5,030 bases of DNA from an uncultured Acetobacteraceae bacterium (lineage in GTDB: Bacteria > Pseudomonadota > Alphaproteobacteria > Acetobacterales > Acetobacteraceae). Where the stretch lies: assembly GCA_937874445.1 (NCBI GenBank), contig CALNAL010000439.1:1-5030 (forward strand), read 5' to 3'. The translations under genes were made by a program, and so were the position numbers. Below the pieces are notes generated by a model that ran no database searches, was not told the origin of the DNA, and saw only the letters and a program-made list of their open reading frames with translations. Every line of letters begins with the position of its first letter. Within the stretch, counting starts at the first letter, position 1. Shown here one piece after another: positions 4,981 through 5,030 of the stretch.

Positions 4981-5030
4981 CTGTCTCTTATACACATCTG
5001 ACGCTGCCGACGAAGGCTTAGGTGTAGATC
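4981..5030. other. Illumina Nextera i5-side adapter (sequencing artefact)
   Basis: CTGTCTCTTATACACATCT (4981-4999) is the 19-bp Tn5 mosaic end. GACGCTGCCGACGA (5000-5013) is the reverse complement of the Nextera read-1 adapter. AGGCTTAG (5014-5021) is the reverse complement of the i5 index CTAAGCCT, and GTGTAGATC (5022-5030) begins the reverse complement of the P5 primer. The order and spacing are exactly those of an untrimmed library molecule. It is not a transposon insertion in the organism; genomic sequence ends at 4980. Confidence 0.98.

Noticed and set aside
4326..4997. Reverse-strand open frame beginning MCIRDR
   Set aside because: The first codons come from the Nextera mosaic end, and the rest is antisense to the nitroreductase gene.
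4981..4999. Tn5 end as a natural transposon boundary
   Set aside because: It is followed exactly by Illumina read-1 adapter, index and P5 sequence, so it is a library artefact.

Overview
The window is a high-GC bacterial fragment of about 5 kb. It carries five complete protein genes with little space wasted between them. Sample lines counted by hand in four of the genes run at roughly 70-77% G+C with strong third-position G/C bias. An HpnL-type membrane protein of hopanoid-producing bacteria and a dispersed AT-rich hairpin repeat between genes fit an alphaproteobacterium, perhaps of the Rhodospirillales/Acetobacteraceae. That placement is inference, because no rRNA or marker gene is present. 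The right end is not biological: the last 50 bases are an Illumina Nextera i5 adapter, so the window is very probably a whole assembled contig.

Layout: (1) 1-69 is a copy of the hairpin repeat, apparently cut by the contig end. (2) 96-1124 (+) is a zinc-dependent polyol/alcohol dehydrogenase. (3) 1125-1200 is a short gap with a tandem 15-bp repeat and a possible promoter. (4) 1201-2106 (+) is a GIY-YIG nuclease-family protein with a C-terminal DUF4357 domain, in clearly lower-GC DNA. (5) 2107-2149 is a strong GC-rich hairpin between convergent genes. (6) 2160-2783 (-) is a glutathione S-transferase. (7) 2784-3050 is a divergent gap holding a second, weaker repeat copy. (8) 3051-4028 (+) is an HpnL-like flippase-fold membrane protein with a GTG start. 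(9) 4029-4346 is a 318-bp gap with two more repeat copies in inverted orientation. (10) 4347-4946 (+) is an FMN nitroreductase-family protein. (11) 4981-5030 is adapter sequence.

The genes do not form an obvious pathway. The dehydrogenase, transferase and nitroreductase are ordinary redox or detoxification enzymes, each apparently in its own transcription unit. The HpnL-like protein is an envelope/lipid factor. The GIY-YIG gene looks like an acquired accessory gene. I see no multi-gene novel system here. The most informative non-coding signal is the four-copy hairpin repeat, whose stems show compensatory base changes between copies.
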